64,000 nt of DNA from JAJCYL01 sp965206015 (GTDB taxonomy: Bacteria > Bacteroidota > Bacteroidia > Cytophagales > Cyclobacteriaceae): NCBI GenBank assembly GCA_965206015.1, contig CBDBIW010000016.1, positions 1,240,001 to 1,304,000 of the forward strand. Direction: 5' to 3'. The notes under the pieces were generated by a model that saw only the letters and a list, made by a program, of their open reading frames with translations, searched no databases and was not told the DNA's origin. The position numbers and the translations under genes were made by a program. Shown one piece after another: positions 1 to 8,130 of this stretch (positions are counted from its first letter, which is position 1; the number at the start of each line of letters is the position of its first letter).

Positions 1-928
1 CTACACCAGCGGGTGCATGAATTCTGGCAATTTCAATTGCAGTAAATCCAGCTTCTAATAATCTGGATTTGCGTCTTTCGTGAGTCCTTATGCTACCCAA
101 AGCACCAATGTATGAAACATCAGATCGTAATAAGCTGTGAAGGGCCTGATCGTCTATTTTAGGATCATGTGTAAGTAGTACAGTAAACACGTCGCTATTT
201 AATTCCATTGATTCCAGCAATTGCCCCGGCCACATCTTATGACTTTGATCCGGATGAACTCTAAAATCAGTTTTGTCAGTGAAAAGGCCTCTTGGATCAA
301 CAACAATTGTTTCAAAATTCTGCATAGAGGCCAATTCTACCAATTGCGATGAGATGTGAGCAGCTCCGACGATTATGAGCTGTGATTTTTTCGGAAAAAC
401 ATTGTGAAAGTATTCTTTTCCCTTTACTTCATAAATCCCGCTTTTTCTTTTCTTGTAAGCATCCAGAGCAGAGGCTATTAAGGGGTCCCTTTCATTTTCA
501 TTATCAGTAAGCTGAGTAATTTGTTGGTTGCTACTACCGGAAAGGGAAGAGGTGAGGACGCAACCAGCGTTGGTAGATACTAAATTCGTTAACTGCTGCC
601 AGCAGTCGGATTTACTTAAATCGATTTTTTCAATTAAAATATCAATTTTTCCACCGCAACTCAAGCCTATTTCCCAAGCCTCGTCATCAGTAATGCCATA
701 ATGAACCACTTGTTTCTCACCATTGTCCCACACCTTGCCGGCTGCTTTGATAACATCCCCCTCTACACAGCCGCCACTTACAGAGCCAAAAATGCGATCA
801 TCCTGACTGACCACCATCCCGGCACCGACTTTGCGAGGTCCGGAACCCCATGTTGTTACCACTGTTGCGGTGACAAAAGAAGTGTTTCCATCTGTTAAAT
901 TCTTAATGTCGTTAATAATATCCTGCAT
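1..928 (-). CDS. XdhC/CoxI-family molybdenum-cofactor insertion protein (3' end outside window)
   Basis: About 309 codons are visible, from an ATG at 926-928 (protein begins MQDIINDIKNLTDG); the stop lies beyond base 1. The N-terminal half has the XdhC/CoxI signature GSGPRKVGAGMVV followed by GSVSGGCVEGDV. The C-terminal half is a Rossmann-like domain with VGAAHISSQLVELA and the family hallmark YIGALGSIRTHERRKSRL. Known members bind molybdenum cofactor and help sulfurate it and load it into xanthine dehydrogenase or CO-dehydrogenase-like hydroxylases in the cytosol. The neighbouring hydroxylase subunits, if present, would lie to the left of the window. A strong terminator separates this gene from fecR on the same strand, so it probably has its own promoter in 929-985. 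Confidence 0.88.
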   Translation of the reverse strand, partial: MQDIINDIKNLTDGNTSFVTATVVTTWGSGPRKVGAGMVVSQDDRIFGSVSGGCVEGDVIKAAGKVWDNGEKQVVHYGITDDEAWEIGLSCGGKIDILIEKIDLSKSDCWQQLTNLVSTNAGCVLTSSLSGSSNQQITQLTDNENERDPLIASALDAYKKRKSGIYEVKGKEYFHNVFPKKSQLIIVGAAHISSQLVELASMQNFETIVVDPRGLFTDKTDFRVHPDQSHKMWPGQLLESMELNSDVFTVLLTHDPKIDDQALHSLLRSDVSYIGALGSIRTHERRKSRLLEAGFTAIEIARIHAPAGV

Positions 929-985
929 GGCCTGCCAATATACGAAAAGAGAATATTCTAATTAGAGATGGACGAGGATTAACGC

Positions 986-1014
986 AAAAAAGGCGACCTC
1001 AGGTCGCCTTTTTT
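986..1014 (-). terminator. Rho-independent terminator after the FecR gene
   Basis: A perfect 9-bp inverted repeat (AGGCGACCT / AGGTCGCCT, one-base loop) is flanked by A-runs on the left and T-runs on the right, so it can work on either strand. It lies just downstream of the minus-strand fecR-like gene and upstream of xdhC. Confidence 0.85.
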
Positions 1015-1032
1015 AGAACTTCAAACATGTTC

Positions 1033-1911
1033 TCAATCTGTTACAATAAACAGATCGCTCCCGGCTTTGCCGAAAACGAGATTCATTGGTACACAAATTG
1101 ATCTTAACACCTCTTTGACATCATCGGTATTATTAAATAGTCCAGTATATGAACGATCCTGATTATCAATTTCTAGCCTGATATCAACTCCAAACTGCCT
1201 CTCAACTTCAACTAATACCTCAGTCAGGGAGGTGTTTTGAAAGTCGAACTCACCATCAATCCAGCTTTTAGATCTAGTGACATCAAATTCAGCCTCTTCA
1301 CCCAAATGACCATCAAATACTTTTACTGATTGACCCGGTGTTAGGAATAAGCTATTGTCAGCAGCATCCACTTTAACTTTTCCGGTAAAGCATTCAACAA
1401 TCAATTCATTATCGAATGTATTTACATTAAAGCTGGTTCCTATTACTGCTATCGTACCATTTTCGGTCTCTATTAAAAACTGCTCTCCTGTAACCACATC
1501 AAAGAAAGCTTTTCCTTCCAGAGTGAGCTTCCTTGCTCCGGACCAACTCTCGGAATAAGTTAAGTAACTACCTGCATCAAGAGCTACTGAGCTGTCATCT
1601 GGCAAGCTTATTTCTTGAATCTCTTCAGCAATGTAAGTTTGTGTGTCTGGATAAATAAATAATAATGAAGCAGTAATTGCTGTAATTACTGCAACAGATG
1701 CAGCCCACTTGAGCCATGGTTGTAAAGTAATCGTTCTGGCCTTGGGCATTGCAAACGTTCCTTCCAGGGAAGTCCAAATATCCTGTTCAGACTTGTTTGT
1801 TGGTACTTGCCAGTTTGCAGAAGTGCTTAATATCTGCTGGTAAGCCTGTTTGTCTGCTGTGTTAATTTGAAGTCCCTGTTTCTCTAATCCTTCTATGATT
1901 TGCAAAGTCAT
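1033..1911 (-). CDS. FecR-family anti-sigma factor (orphan)
   Basis: 292 residues from the ATG at 1909-1911. An in-frame TTG 21 bases upstream is less likely, because the ATG is preceded by an AAAGGACGG Shine-Dalgarno-like stretch. There is a cytoplasmic N-terminus of about 65 residues, one membrane segment (about 68-87), a periplasmic FecR domain (GTSFNVNTF, FTGKVKV, LTPGQSV) and a C-terminal DUF4974-type domain (DGEFDFQNTSLTEVL). Known relatives hold an ECF sigma factor at the inner membrane and release it when a TonB-dependent receptor engages substrate. Here no sigma gene or SusC-like receptor is adjacent; upstream lies only a decayed aminotransferase and a MITE. It is either a stranded survivor of a lost system or works with a distant sigma factor. 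Confidence 0.88.
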   Translation of the reverse strand: MTLQIIEGLEKQGLQINTADKQAYQQILSTSANWQVPTNKSEQDIWTSLEGTFAMPKARTITLQPWLKWAASVAVITAITASLLFIYPDTQTYIAEEIQEISLPDDSSVALDAGSYLTYSESWSGARKLTLEGKAFFDVVTGEQFLIETENGTIAVIGTSFNVNTFDNELIVECFTGKVKVDAADNSLFLTPGQSVKVFDGHLGEEAEFDVTRSKSWIDGEFDFQNTSLTEVLVEVERQFGVDIRLEIDNQDRSYTGLFNNTDDVKEVLRSICVPMNLVFGKAGSDLFIVTD

Positions 1912-1993
1912 AGAATTTCCGTCCTTTTTCAAAGTATTGAGTGTTTTATTTAATTGATTATATAACTGATATCAGTCTATAAACCCTACCTAA

Positions 1994-2414
1994 TTATAGC
2001 ACCCAAACGGTAAATTCAGACAATATTGTTCGTCTTGCAGGAGATAGCTCACCAGCAGCCTCTTTTAAAAGCTTCAGAGCAGTCATTATCTCATTTTCGT
2101 TTAGACCTGCAAATCCAAGTCTTAAATGATTGGGCTCCTGACCTGGTAAGTTATATTTGTCACCCTTTGCCACATAAAGCCGCTTTTTTTAACGCTGCTT
2201 CAGATAGTTCCTGCAATTTGCAAGGTGCCAATATTTCAGCCCAAATCTACAGGTATATCCTTTTTTTCAGCAATGGGTCTGATTGCCTGTTTAATGGCAA
2301 TTGAAACCTCTGGGTGCTCCGTATGAATTGGCATTTCAATGGGCTTATCAGTAAAATCAAAATTGACCAAATAGCTACCGAATTCAATAGATTTGATATC
2401 TCCCAATAGCACAT
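1994..2414 (-). pseudogene. Decayed PLP-dependent aminotransferase (MocR/class I-II-like C-terminus)
   Basis: No intact frame. Read on the minus strand, the 3' part encodes ELSEAALKKAAL, then after a frameshift VAKGDKYNLPGQEPNHLRLG and FAGLNENEIMTALKLLKEAA, ending in TAA at 1994-1996. This is the typical tail of MocR/2-aminoadipate-type aminotransferases (the NHLRLGFAGLNE element). The 5' part (about 2244-2414) is open in another frame (PYVLLGDIKSIEFGSYLVNF) and I do not recognise it; it may be a different relic. At least one frameshift and one stop are needed to join the pieces. A MITE sits directly upstream at 2429. Confidence 0.6.
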
Positions 2415-2428
2415 AAGGTTACCATTAT

Positions 2429-2600
2429 AAGACCGTTGCAAGGGGTTTGGCTAATTATACAATTGAGGGAAAATGAGCATAAAAACAAGTATAGACACCT
2501 TAAAAACATCGAAAAACACAAAAATTGATGATATTATAAAGCAAAAATTCTTCAAAGTATAAATGTGAATTGAAATTGATACCGGTTTTGCAACGGTCTT
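2429..2600. mobile_element. 172-bp MITE, copy 1, with 13-bp terminal inverted repeats
   Basis: Ends are AAGACCGTTGCAA and TTGCAACGGTCTT, perfect 13-bp inverted repeats. The element is flanked on both sides by ATTAT (2424-2428 and 2601-2605), a 5-bp target-site duplication. It has no coding capacity. A second copy, over 90 percent identical by eye, lies at 33608-33778. Mobilisation by an autonomous IS with matching ends elsewhere in the genome is inferred. Confidence 0.85.
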
Positions 2601-2697
2601 ATTATTGTTTGTAACCAATTTTAATTAGATTATTTACTCTAATTCATAACCTAATTGAGATGTATTAGCTGCCGAAACAATCCTGCATGGTTTACCA

Positions 2698-4752
2698 CTA
2701 ATAATCTAATAATTCTTTAATCGCCGTAATAACTTTCTCTGTAGATGGAATCATTGTTCGTTCCAGAATTGAGTTTAAAGGAATAGCGGGCATGTTCTCT
2801 GACCCTATGGTCCTAACGGGTGCGTCAAGCACTTCAAAACAATTCTCCTGGATCCGGGCAGCAATACTTTGTGCAAATGAATTATCAACTGGTTCTTCTG
2901 TTATAACCAGGCACCTGCCATGCTTTCGGGCTGTCTTAAAGATCAGTTCGGTATCAAGTGGATGCAAAGTTCTAAGATCAATTATCTCAATCTGCCCATT
3001 AAATTTTTTGGAAGCATTCGATGCCCAGTGCACCCCCATACCATAAGTGATTATCCCTATGGATATTTCGGAAGTTGACTCCAAAATGACCCTGCCCTTT
3101 CCAAAAGGAATAACATAATCACTTGATGGCTCTTTACACTTAGCAGCCTCTGTCCCTTTTACTTTTGACCAGTACAAGCCCTTATGCTCAAACATTACCA
3201 CCGGATTTGGGTCGTGGTAAGCCGATTTCATTAATCCTTTCATATCAGCTGCATTACTGGGATAGACTACCTTAATTCCTTTTATGTTACATACAACAGA
3301 TTCAACGCTAGAACTATGATAAGGTCCACCGCTGCCATACGCACCTGTCGGGACTCTTATTACACAGCTAATGGGCCATTTTCCATTCGATAAGTAGTAA
3401 GACCGACTGACTTCAGTAAACAATTGATTCATGCCTGGCCACAAGTAATCTGCAAATTGAACTTCAACAATTGGTTTAAGTCCAGCGGCTGACATTCCAA
3501 CGGTACTGCCAACAATGAATGCCTCCTGAATTGGTGTATTGAATATGCGGCTTTTCCCAAATTTTTCAGCAAGTGTTGCCGCCTCTCTAAAAACTCCACC
3601 CAGACGCAGGCCGACATCCTGCCCATACAACAAACACTCAGAATGTTCTTCCATCAACTCTTCCACAGCATGTAATGCTGCATCAACAAGCATGGTTACC
3701 TTACCATCATCCGGCTCGCGTACGCCAAGTTCTTCCTTTATTGGCGTCGGTGCATAGTCGTGAGTGAATAAATCTTGTGACATTGGGTCAGCAGCCTGAG
3801 TTGCTCTAATAAAATCCTTATCTACGGCTTGAGATGCCTCTTTTTGAAGTTTTTCGAGGGTATTTGCTGAAATTCCCTCTTTAATCAGTTGATTCTTAAA
3901 AAACGGGAAGGGATCAAATTCTCTATGGTAATCAAGATCATCTCTGTACCATTCTTTTCTTACACCAGATGTATGGTGGCTTAGCAAAGGAACCTTCGCT
4001 TGAATTAATGCTGGTTTTCTGGTACGCCTAACTTGGTTAAAAACCTCGTCTACAAGAGAATAGGACTTGATAAAGTTTGTCCCGTTTATTTTATGTGCTT
4101 CTATACCGGGGAATCCTTTCATATACTCTAACGAATCCATAGCACGAATTTCATTGGCGTGTGCCGAAATGTCCCATTCATTATCCTGAACCAAATACAC
4201 GATCGGCAACTGTCTTAGTGCAGCCATTTGAAAGGCTTCGGACACTTCCCCTGCAGTAATGGAAGCGTCTCCCAGGGAACAAACCACTACCGGAGCTTCA
4301 GCATCTGACCGATATTTATTAAGCCCTTGTTGCTCTCGGTATTGAATTCCTAATGCAATTCCTGTAGTTGGAATGGCCTGCATGCCAGTAGCTGATGATT
4401 GATGTGGTATTTTGGGCTTGTCCGGTTCATTCAAGCTTGGATGTGCATAGTAGGATCTGCCACCAGAAAATGGGTCATCTAACTTGGCCATTAATTGCAG
4501 CATCAATTCGTACGGGGCACAACCAATACCTAACAAGATGGAGTCATCCCGATAATAGGGTGCCACAAAATCCTGTGGTTTCAGCTGCAACCCTACGGCC
4601 AATTGAATGGCTTCATGCCCTCGCGAGGTGGCGTGAACGTATTTTGAGGTAAATTTTGCATTAGCCTCATATTTTTCAGACATGGCCTTTGCAGTGGCCA
4701 TGAGCTCAAAGGCTTTGAACAAAACATCCTCAGTTATTTCTAACTGATCCAA
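2698..4752 (-). CDS. Thiamine-dependent 2-oxoacid dehydrogenase E1, fused alpha and beta subunits
   Basis: 684 residues. Residues 1-330 are an E1-alpha domain with the ThDP-binding motif GDAS (161-164) followed by the conserved Asn at about 191 (VQDNEWD). Residues about 345-684 are an E1-beta domain (LLYGQDVG, FNTPIQEAFIVGSTVGMS, VEVQFADYLWPG, RVPTGAYGSGGPYHSSSVE, FEHKGLYWSK). The enzyme decarboxylates a branched-chain 2-oxoacid or pyruvate and passes the acyl group to lipoyl-E2. Sequence flavour favours the branched-chain type (2-oxoisovalerate dehydrogenase). Alpha-beta fusion is common in Bacteroidota. No E2 or E3 gene is adjacent, so those subunits must be encoded elsewhere. It appears monocistronic. 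Confidence 0.92.
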   Translation of the reverse strand: MDQLEITEDVLFKAFELMATAKAMSEKYEANAKFTSKYVHATSRGHEAIQLAVGLQLKPQDFVAPYYRDDSILLGIGCAPYELMLQLMAKLDDPFSGGRSYYAHPSLNEPDKPKIPHQSSATGMQAIPTTGIALGIQYREQQGLNKYRSDAEAPVVVCSLGDASITAGEVSEAFQMAALRQLPIVYLVQDNEWDISAHANEIRAMDSLEYMKGFPGIEAHKINGTNFIKSYSLVDEVFNQVRRTRKPALIQAKVPLLSHHTSGVRKEWYRDDLDYHREFDPFPFFKNQLIKEGISANTLEKLQKEASQAVDKDFIRATQAADPMSQDLFTHDYAPTPIKEELGVREPDDGKVTMLVDAALHAVEELMEEHSECLLYGQDVGLRLGGVFREAATLAEKFGKSRIFNTPIQEAFIVGSTVGMSAAGLKPIVEVQFADYLWPGMNQLFTEVSRSYYLSNGKWPISCVIRVPTGAYGSGGPYHSSSVESVVCNIKGIKVVYPSNAADMKGLMKSAYHDPNPVVMFEHKGLYWSKVKGTEAAKCKEPSSDYVIPFGKGRVILESTSEISIGIITYGMGVHWASNASKKFNGQIEIIDLRTLHPLDTELIFKTARKHGRCLVITEEPVDNSFAQSIAARIQENCFEVLDAPVRTIGSENMPAIPLNSILERTMIPSTEKVITAIKELLDY

Positions 4753-4872
4753 TGCAGTCTTACTGATTTTGGGTTCTTATCACAAATATAAGGCTAATGA
4801 ATGTTTAGCCTGCATTAAGTACACATTGGGGAAATTCAGGATAGCTCCCGTGTTTAGATGAGGTAATTGGGC

Positions 4873-4899
4873 AAAAAAAAATCCCCATTACTGAGGATT
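4873..4899 (-). terminator. Probable terminator of the sodium symporter gene
   Basis: On the minus strand a 5-bp stem (AATCC/GGATT, ten-base loop) is followed by nine T residues, ten bases after the stop of the symporter. The stem is short, so confidence is moderate. Confidence 0.5.
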
Positions 4900-4908
4900 G
4901 TAATAATA

Positions 4909-6300
4909 TTAACCGCCTCCAGCGAATATGCCGAATATACCCAACATATTCAATAATACTGCCAGAATAACCAGAGGGCAGATAAATCTTATAAAGAATA
5001 CAAAAACCTTTGATGGCATTCCACCTACGGCAAATAATTCGGATCCAGAAGCAAGTTCATTTACAATACCCCCAATTGGCATAACCCATGCTACATAAAT
5101 GCTGGTGGCAAGTGCCACAACCACAATAAAGAATGTCCCCCAGAAATAATCTAATAGTGCCTGGTAACCTACTACTGGTGCATCCAGCCAAGGCAAACTG
5201 ACACTCATCTCGGTGAAAAATGGGCTGGCTCCCCAAGACAATGAGGCTGGTACTCCGAATAGAAAGACCAACCCTCCAACAACCCACGCTGACTTTTTTC
5301 TGGACCAATTCTTCTCATCCATGAAGTATGAGGCCGGTACTTCAAGCATAGAAATGGAAGAGGTTAGTGCTGCAACCATTAATAATAAAAAGAAAAAAGC
5401 ACCAAATATTGCCCCTCCTGGCATAGAATTAAATATCTCTGGAAGAATTACAAAAACCAAAGCCTGACCTTCTGCCGGATCTTGACCAAAAGCAAACACA
5501 GCAGGAAAAATCATGAAACCAGCCAATAAAGCTACACCAGCATCCATGAATCCAACCCATACACCACTGCTGATGACATTAGCATCCTTTGGGAGATATG
5601 AGCCATAAGTTATCATGATTCCCCAACCAATACTCATCGAGAAAAAAGCCTGGCCAAGTGCTACCAAAAAAGTATTACCAGTCACTTTGCTAAAATCAGG
5701 AATCAAATAGAACTCAACACCTGCCGTCGCACCAGGGAGTATTAATGCCCTGACAGCTACAATCAAGATTAACAGGAAAAGCAAGGGCATCAAGATTTTA
5801 GCTGCTTTTTCTATGCCGCCTGATACACCTAATTGAACAATGAAGATGGTAATCAGAACAAACAGGGCCATTAGCGGGATTGTATATCCTGCATTAGCAG
5901 CAAAATCAGTGAAACTCCCCGTTGAACCAGTGATTGATTTAAGTATAAACCCGATGGTCCACCCTGCAATGTTGGTATAATACGCAAGCACAAAGAAACT
6001 TACACCAATGGCCATGACGGCTCCAGCCGTCACCCAAAATGACGATGCACCAGTGGCTTTAAAAGCACCAATTGGACTCTTACTTGTTAATCTTCCGAGT
6101 CCTATTTCAGTAAAGAGTAGTGGTATCCCGATTAGGATCACACACACAACATAAATCAGTACAAATGCTCCCCCTCCATTTGCTCCGGTGATATAAGGGA
6201 ATCTCCATATGTTTCCCAAACCAACAGCAGAGCCAGCTGCGGCCATTATAAAACCAAATTTACTCCCCCAGTTCTCTCTTGATGCGTCCATTGTTTTCAT
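4909..6300 (-). CDS. Sodium-dependent transporter, NSS/SNF family
   Basis: 463 residues with roughly eleven hydrophobic segments. The N-terminal NSS signature AGSAVGLGNIWRFPYI (residues about 22-37), which lines the Na+ and substrate site, and LLFTEIGLGR are both present. Family members (LeuT, TnaT, MhsT) couple Na+ entry to uptake of amino acids or related small molecules across the inner membrane. The substrate cannot be told from sequence. The first 20 residues after the ATG (MKTMDASRENWGSKFGFIMA) match family N-termini, so the start is reliable. It is divergent from the exported protein at 6411 and followed by its own short terminator. Confidence 0.92.
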   Translation of the reverse strand: MKTMDASRENWGSKFGFIMAAAGSAVGLGNIWRFPYITGANGGGAFVLIYVVCVILIGIPLLFTEIGLGRLTSKSPIGAFKATGASSFWVTAGAVMAIGVSFFVLAYYTNIAGWTIGFILKSITGSTGSFTDFAANAGYTIPLMALFVLITIFIVQLGVSGGIEKAAKILMPLLFLLILIVAVRALILPGATAGVEFYLIPDFSKVTGNTFLVALGQAFFSMSIGWGIMITYGSYLPKDANVISSGVWVGFMDAGVALLAGFMIFPAVFAFGQDPAEGQALVFVILPEIFNSMPGGAIFGAFFFLLLMVAALTSSISMLEVPASYFMDEKNWSRKKSAWVVGGLVFLFGVPASLSWGASPFFTEMSVSLPWLDAPVVGYQALLDYFWGTFFIVVVALATSIYVAWVMPIGGIVNELASGSELFAVGGMPSKVFVFFIRFICPLVILAVLLNMLGIFGIFAGGG

Positions 6301-6410
6301 ATAAATTTCTTTTAATGTGGCTAAAATAAAACATTCCTGTTGTTAGGCAACGCTTTTAATATTTCGCATGAATTTTAATAGATTTAATGGCAGAAAGCCC
6401 AGCTTGTAAC

Positions 6411-7139
6411 ATGAAAAATATAACGCTCACCTTAATTTTCTTTTTATTCATTAGTGCAGCCTATGCAGATCATTATGTTTATAAAGTCGTTCTGTTAAGA
6501 GCAGCTCCAGACCGACTAATGGAACTGATTGAACTGTTGAAAGAAGATATGAACAACTATGAGACGTTTGATCTGGCAAAACCCTATATGATGAGACATA
6601 GCCAGGGCGACCAATGGGACTTGTTTTTAATTTGGCCAATTGAGTCAATGGGCAAATATTTTGAGAGTGGTAACCTGTCCAAACGTAAAGAAGCTGTGTT
6701 TCTAGATAAGTCCTATGATAATATTATTTATGACTACATCTCCCACCACGAGGAGCTTTTTGTAGAAGGCCCATCACTAGAGGATTTCAATGAAATGTTT
6801 GAAAATTACGATTATTATCATGTGGAAATGTTTGTAGCATTGGGGAATAAAAGACGGGAATTATTGAAAGAGCGTGAAATGGAAAATGATTATTTGATTG
6901 CAATTGGTAGAAGGCCAAATCTCATTTTCAATAAGGTGGCTGGAAGTAGATGGGATAATTTCTCTATCGGATTTTATAAAGACATCAAGGATTATGCGGC
7001 TAGTTCCGATATCGACCCTATGCTAAAAGAGAAAGCAGCGAGAGATGCCGGATTCGAAGGTGCCGACTTTATTGGTAGCTATTTAAGAAGGTTTATAAAC
7101 GAACATAACGATACACTGGCTAGAGCCATTAAGAATTAG
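6411..7139 (+). CDS. Exported protein of unknown function
   Basis: 242 residues from the ATG at 6411. An upstream ATG at 6387 would add eight residues before the signal peptide and is less likely. The N-terminus MKNITLTLIFFLFISAAYA is a Sec signal peptide with AYA-D cleavage. The mature protein is acidic and rich in aromatic residues (DHYVYKVVLLRAAPDRLMEL near the start, NYDYYHVEMFVAL in the middle). The spacing of the two similar hydrophobic stretches suggests a duplicated ferredoxin-like (dimeric alpha-beta barrel) fold, but I do not recognise a named family. It is divergently oriented to the symporter and runs into IS debris downstream. Confidence 0.7.
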   Translation: MKNITLTLIFFLFISAAYADHYVYKVVLLRAAPDRLMELIELLKEDMNNYETFDLAKPYMMRHSQGDQWDLFLIWPIESMGKYFESGNLSKRKEAVFLDKSYDNIIYDYISHHEELFVEGPSLEDFNEMFENYDYYHVEMFVALGNKRRELLKEREMENDYLIAIGRRPNLIFNKVAGSRWDNFSIGFYKDIKDYAASSDIDPMLKEKAARDAGFEGADFIGSYLRRFINEHNDTLARAIKN

Positions 7140-7167
7140 TAGAAAGCCCAAAGCTGGTTTGGTAATT

Positions 7168-7718
7168 TGCCCTAAACTCCTCTGGAAGTACTGGAAATGG
7201 ATATCAAGATGGTCTGGGTAGTAGAGCACAGAAGGCATGCCTGCACCCTTACCATTATTGATACTTTCACCCGGGCGGTACTTTACCGGGCGGTAGGTTA
7301 TCACATGAGGCAAGCACACATCCACCATGCCTGGCAGCAGATCATTGCAGATTATTTGCAACCCCATGACTTGCTCAACCGGGCCCTTCATGTGGAATTG
7401 AGCAATGACAATGGGCCACAGCTTGCTGCCAAAACAGTCAGGGACTTCCTACACCAGAATCACATCCGGCAGGTATTCACTCATCCCTGCACCCCACAGG
7501 AAAACGGCCATGTCGAGAGCTTTCACTACACCTTGAAGAAGGCATTCGGGGATCAGCCGTCCTTCTCCTTGCAGGAACTTGAAAATAGACTTGATCAATT
7601 TTATGCCAACTACAACACCGTACGCATTCACAACTCCGTCGCATGGCTAGCACCCAGGACATTTTGGGAATGCTGGAGCAAGGGGCTGATTGAGCGCACT
7701 GGTCTGGAGAAAAAATAA
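7168..7718 (+). pseudogene. IS3-family transposase (OrfB) fragment, integrase core only
   Basis: An open frame from about 7168 encodes PLEVLEMDIKMVWV (first catalytic Asp), TIIDTFTRAVL, SNDNGPQLAA (second Asp) and QENGHVESFHYTLK (catalytic Glu), then a short tail ending at 7718. This is a retroviral-type integrase (rve) core. OrfA and the N-terminal half of OrfB are missing, and no terminal inverted repeat is recognisable. It is a truncated, inactive remnant immediately downstream of the exported-protein gene. Confidence 0.85.
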
Positions 7719-7843
7719 GGTGCGGTTCAAGCTGAAAATACCCTGTCGATCCTTGACTGAAGTCAACCAAAAAGTACAATTTTTCAAATGAAACAGAAAA
7801 TCCAATTAATTTCACTTTTCAATATAGAAACTTGTATGACTAA

Positions 7844-8017
7844 TCAGGGGAGCAAACCAGCACTGCCTCTGGTCTTCATGTTCCTGATTATCTGATGAGA
7901 TCCCGTACTTTCGCTTTTACAAATGCCCTGGGCTATAACGATTTTTGAAATACCTTTTTTGAACATCACCTCAATGGTGTATCTTTGTTCATAGGTCAAT
8001 TATTTATAATGTTTCAT
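7844..8017 (-). pseudogene. IS30-family transposase N-terminal fragment
   Basis: From an ATG at 8015-8017 the minus strand reads MKHYK, stop, then LTYEQRYTIEVMFKKGISKI and VIAQGICKSESTGSHQIIRN to a stop at 7844-7846. The LTYEQRYTIE start and following helix-turn-helix are characteristic of IS30 transposases. A stop at codon 6 and the absence of the catalytic domain make it a dead remnant. It occupies most of the otherwise gene-free stretch between the IS3 fragment and the Gfo/Idh gene. Confidence 0.7.
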
Positions 8018-8070
8018 AAATACAAATTTTTGATTTTATTCTTTTAGAATTATTCTTTAATAAATTAAGA

Positions 8071-8112
8071 AATGTGAGCGTGGCATACTTCAACGTCACG
8101 TTCACATTTTTA
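8071..8112 (+). terminator. 12-bp stem hairpin plus T-run just upstream of the Gfo/Idh gene
   Basis: The arms AATGTGAGCGTG (8071-8082) and CACGTTCACATT (8097-8108) pair over 12 bp with one G-T, followed by a T-run. It ends about 20 bases before the next ATG. No intact plus-strand gene precedes it. It could be a leftover terminator brought in with the IS debris, or a leader hairpin that attenuates the oxidoreductase gene. Confidence 0.6.
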
Positions 8113-8130
8113 TATTAACCATATTTAATC

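Noticed and set aside
2026..2304. 92-codon plus-strand ORF
   Set aside because: It is antisense to the decayed aminotransferase and has no family features.
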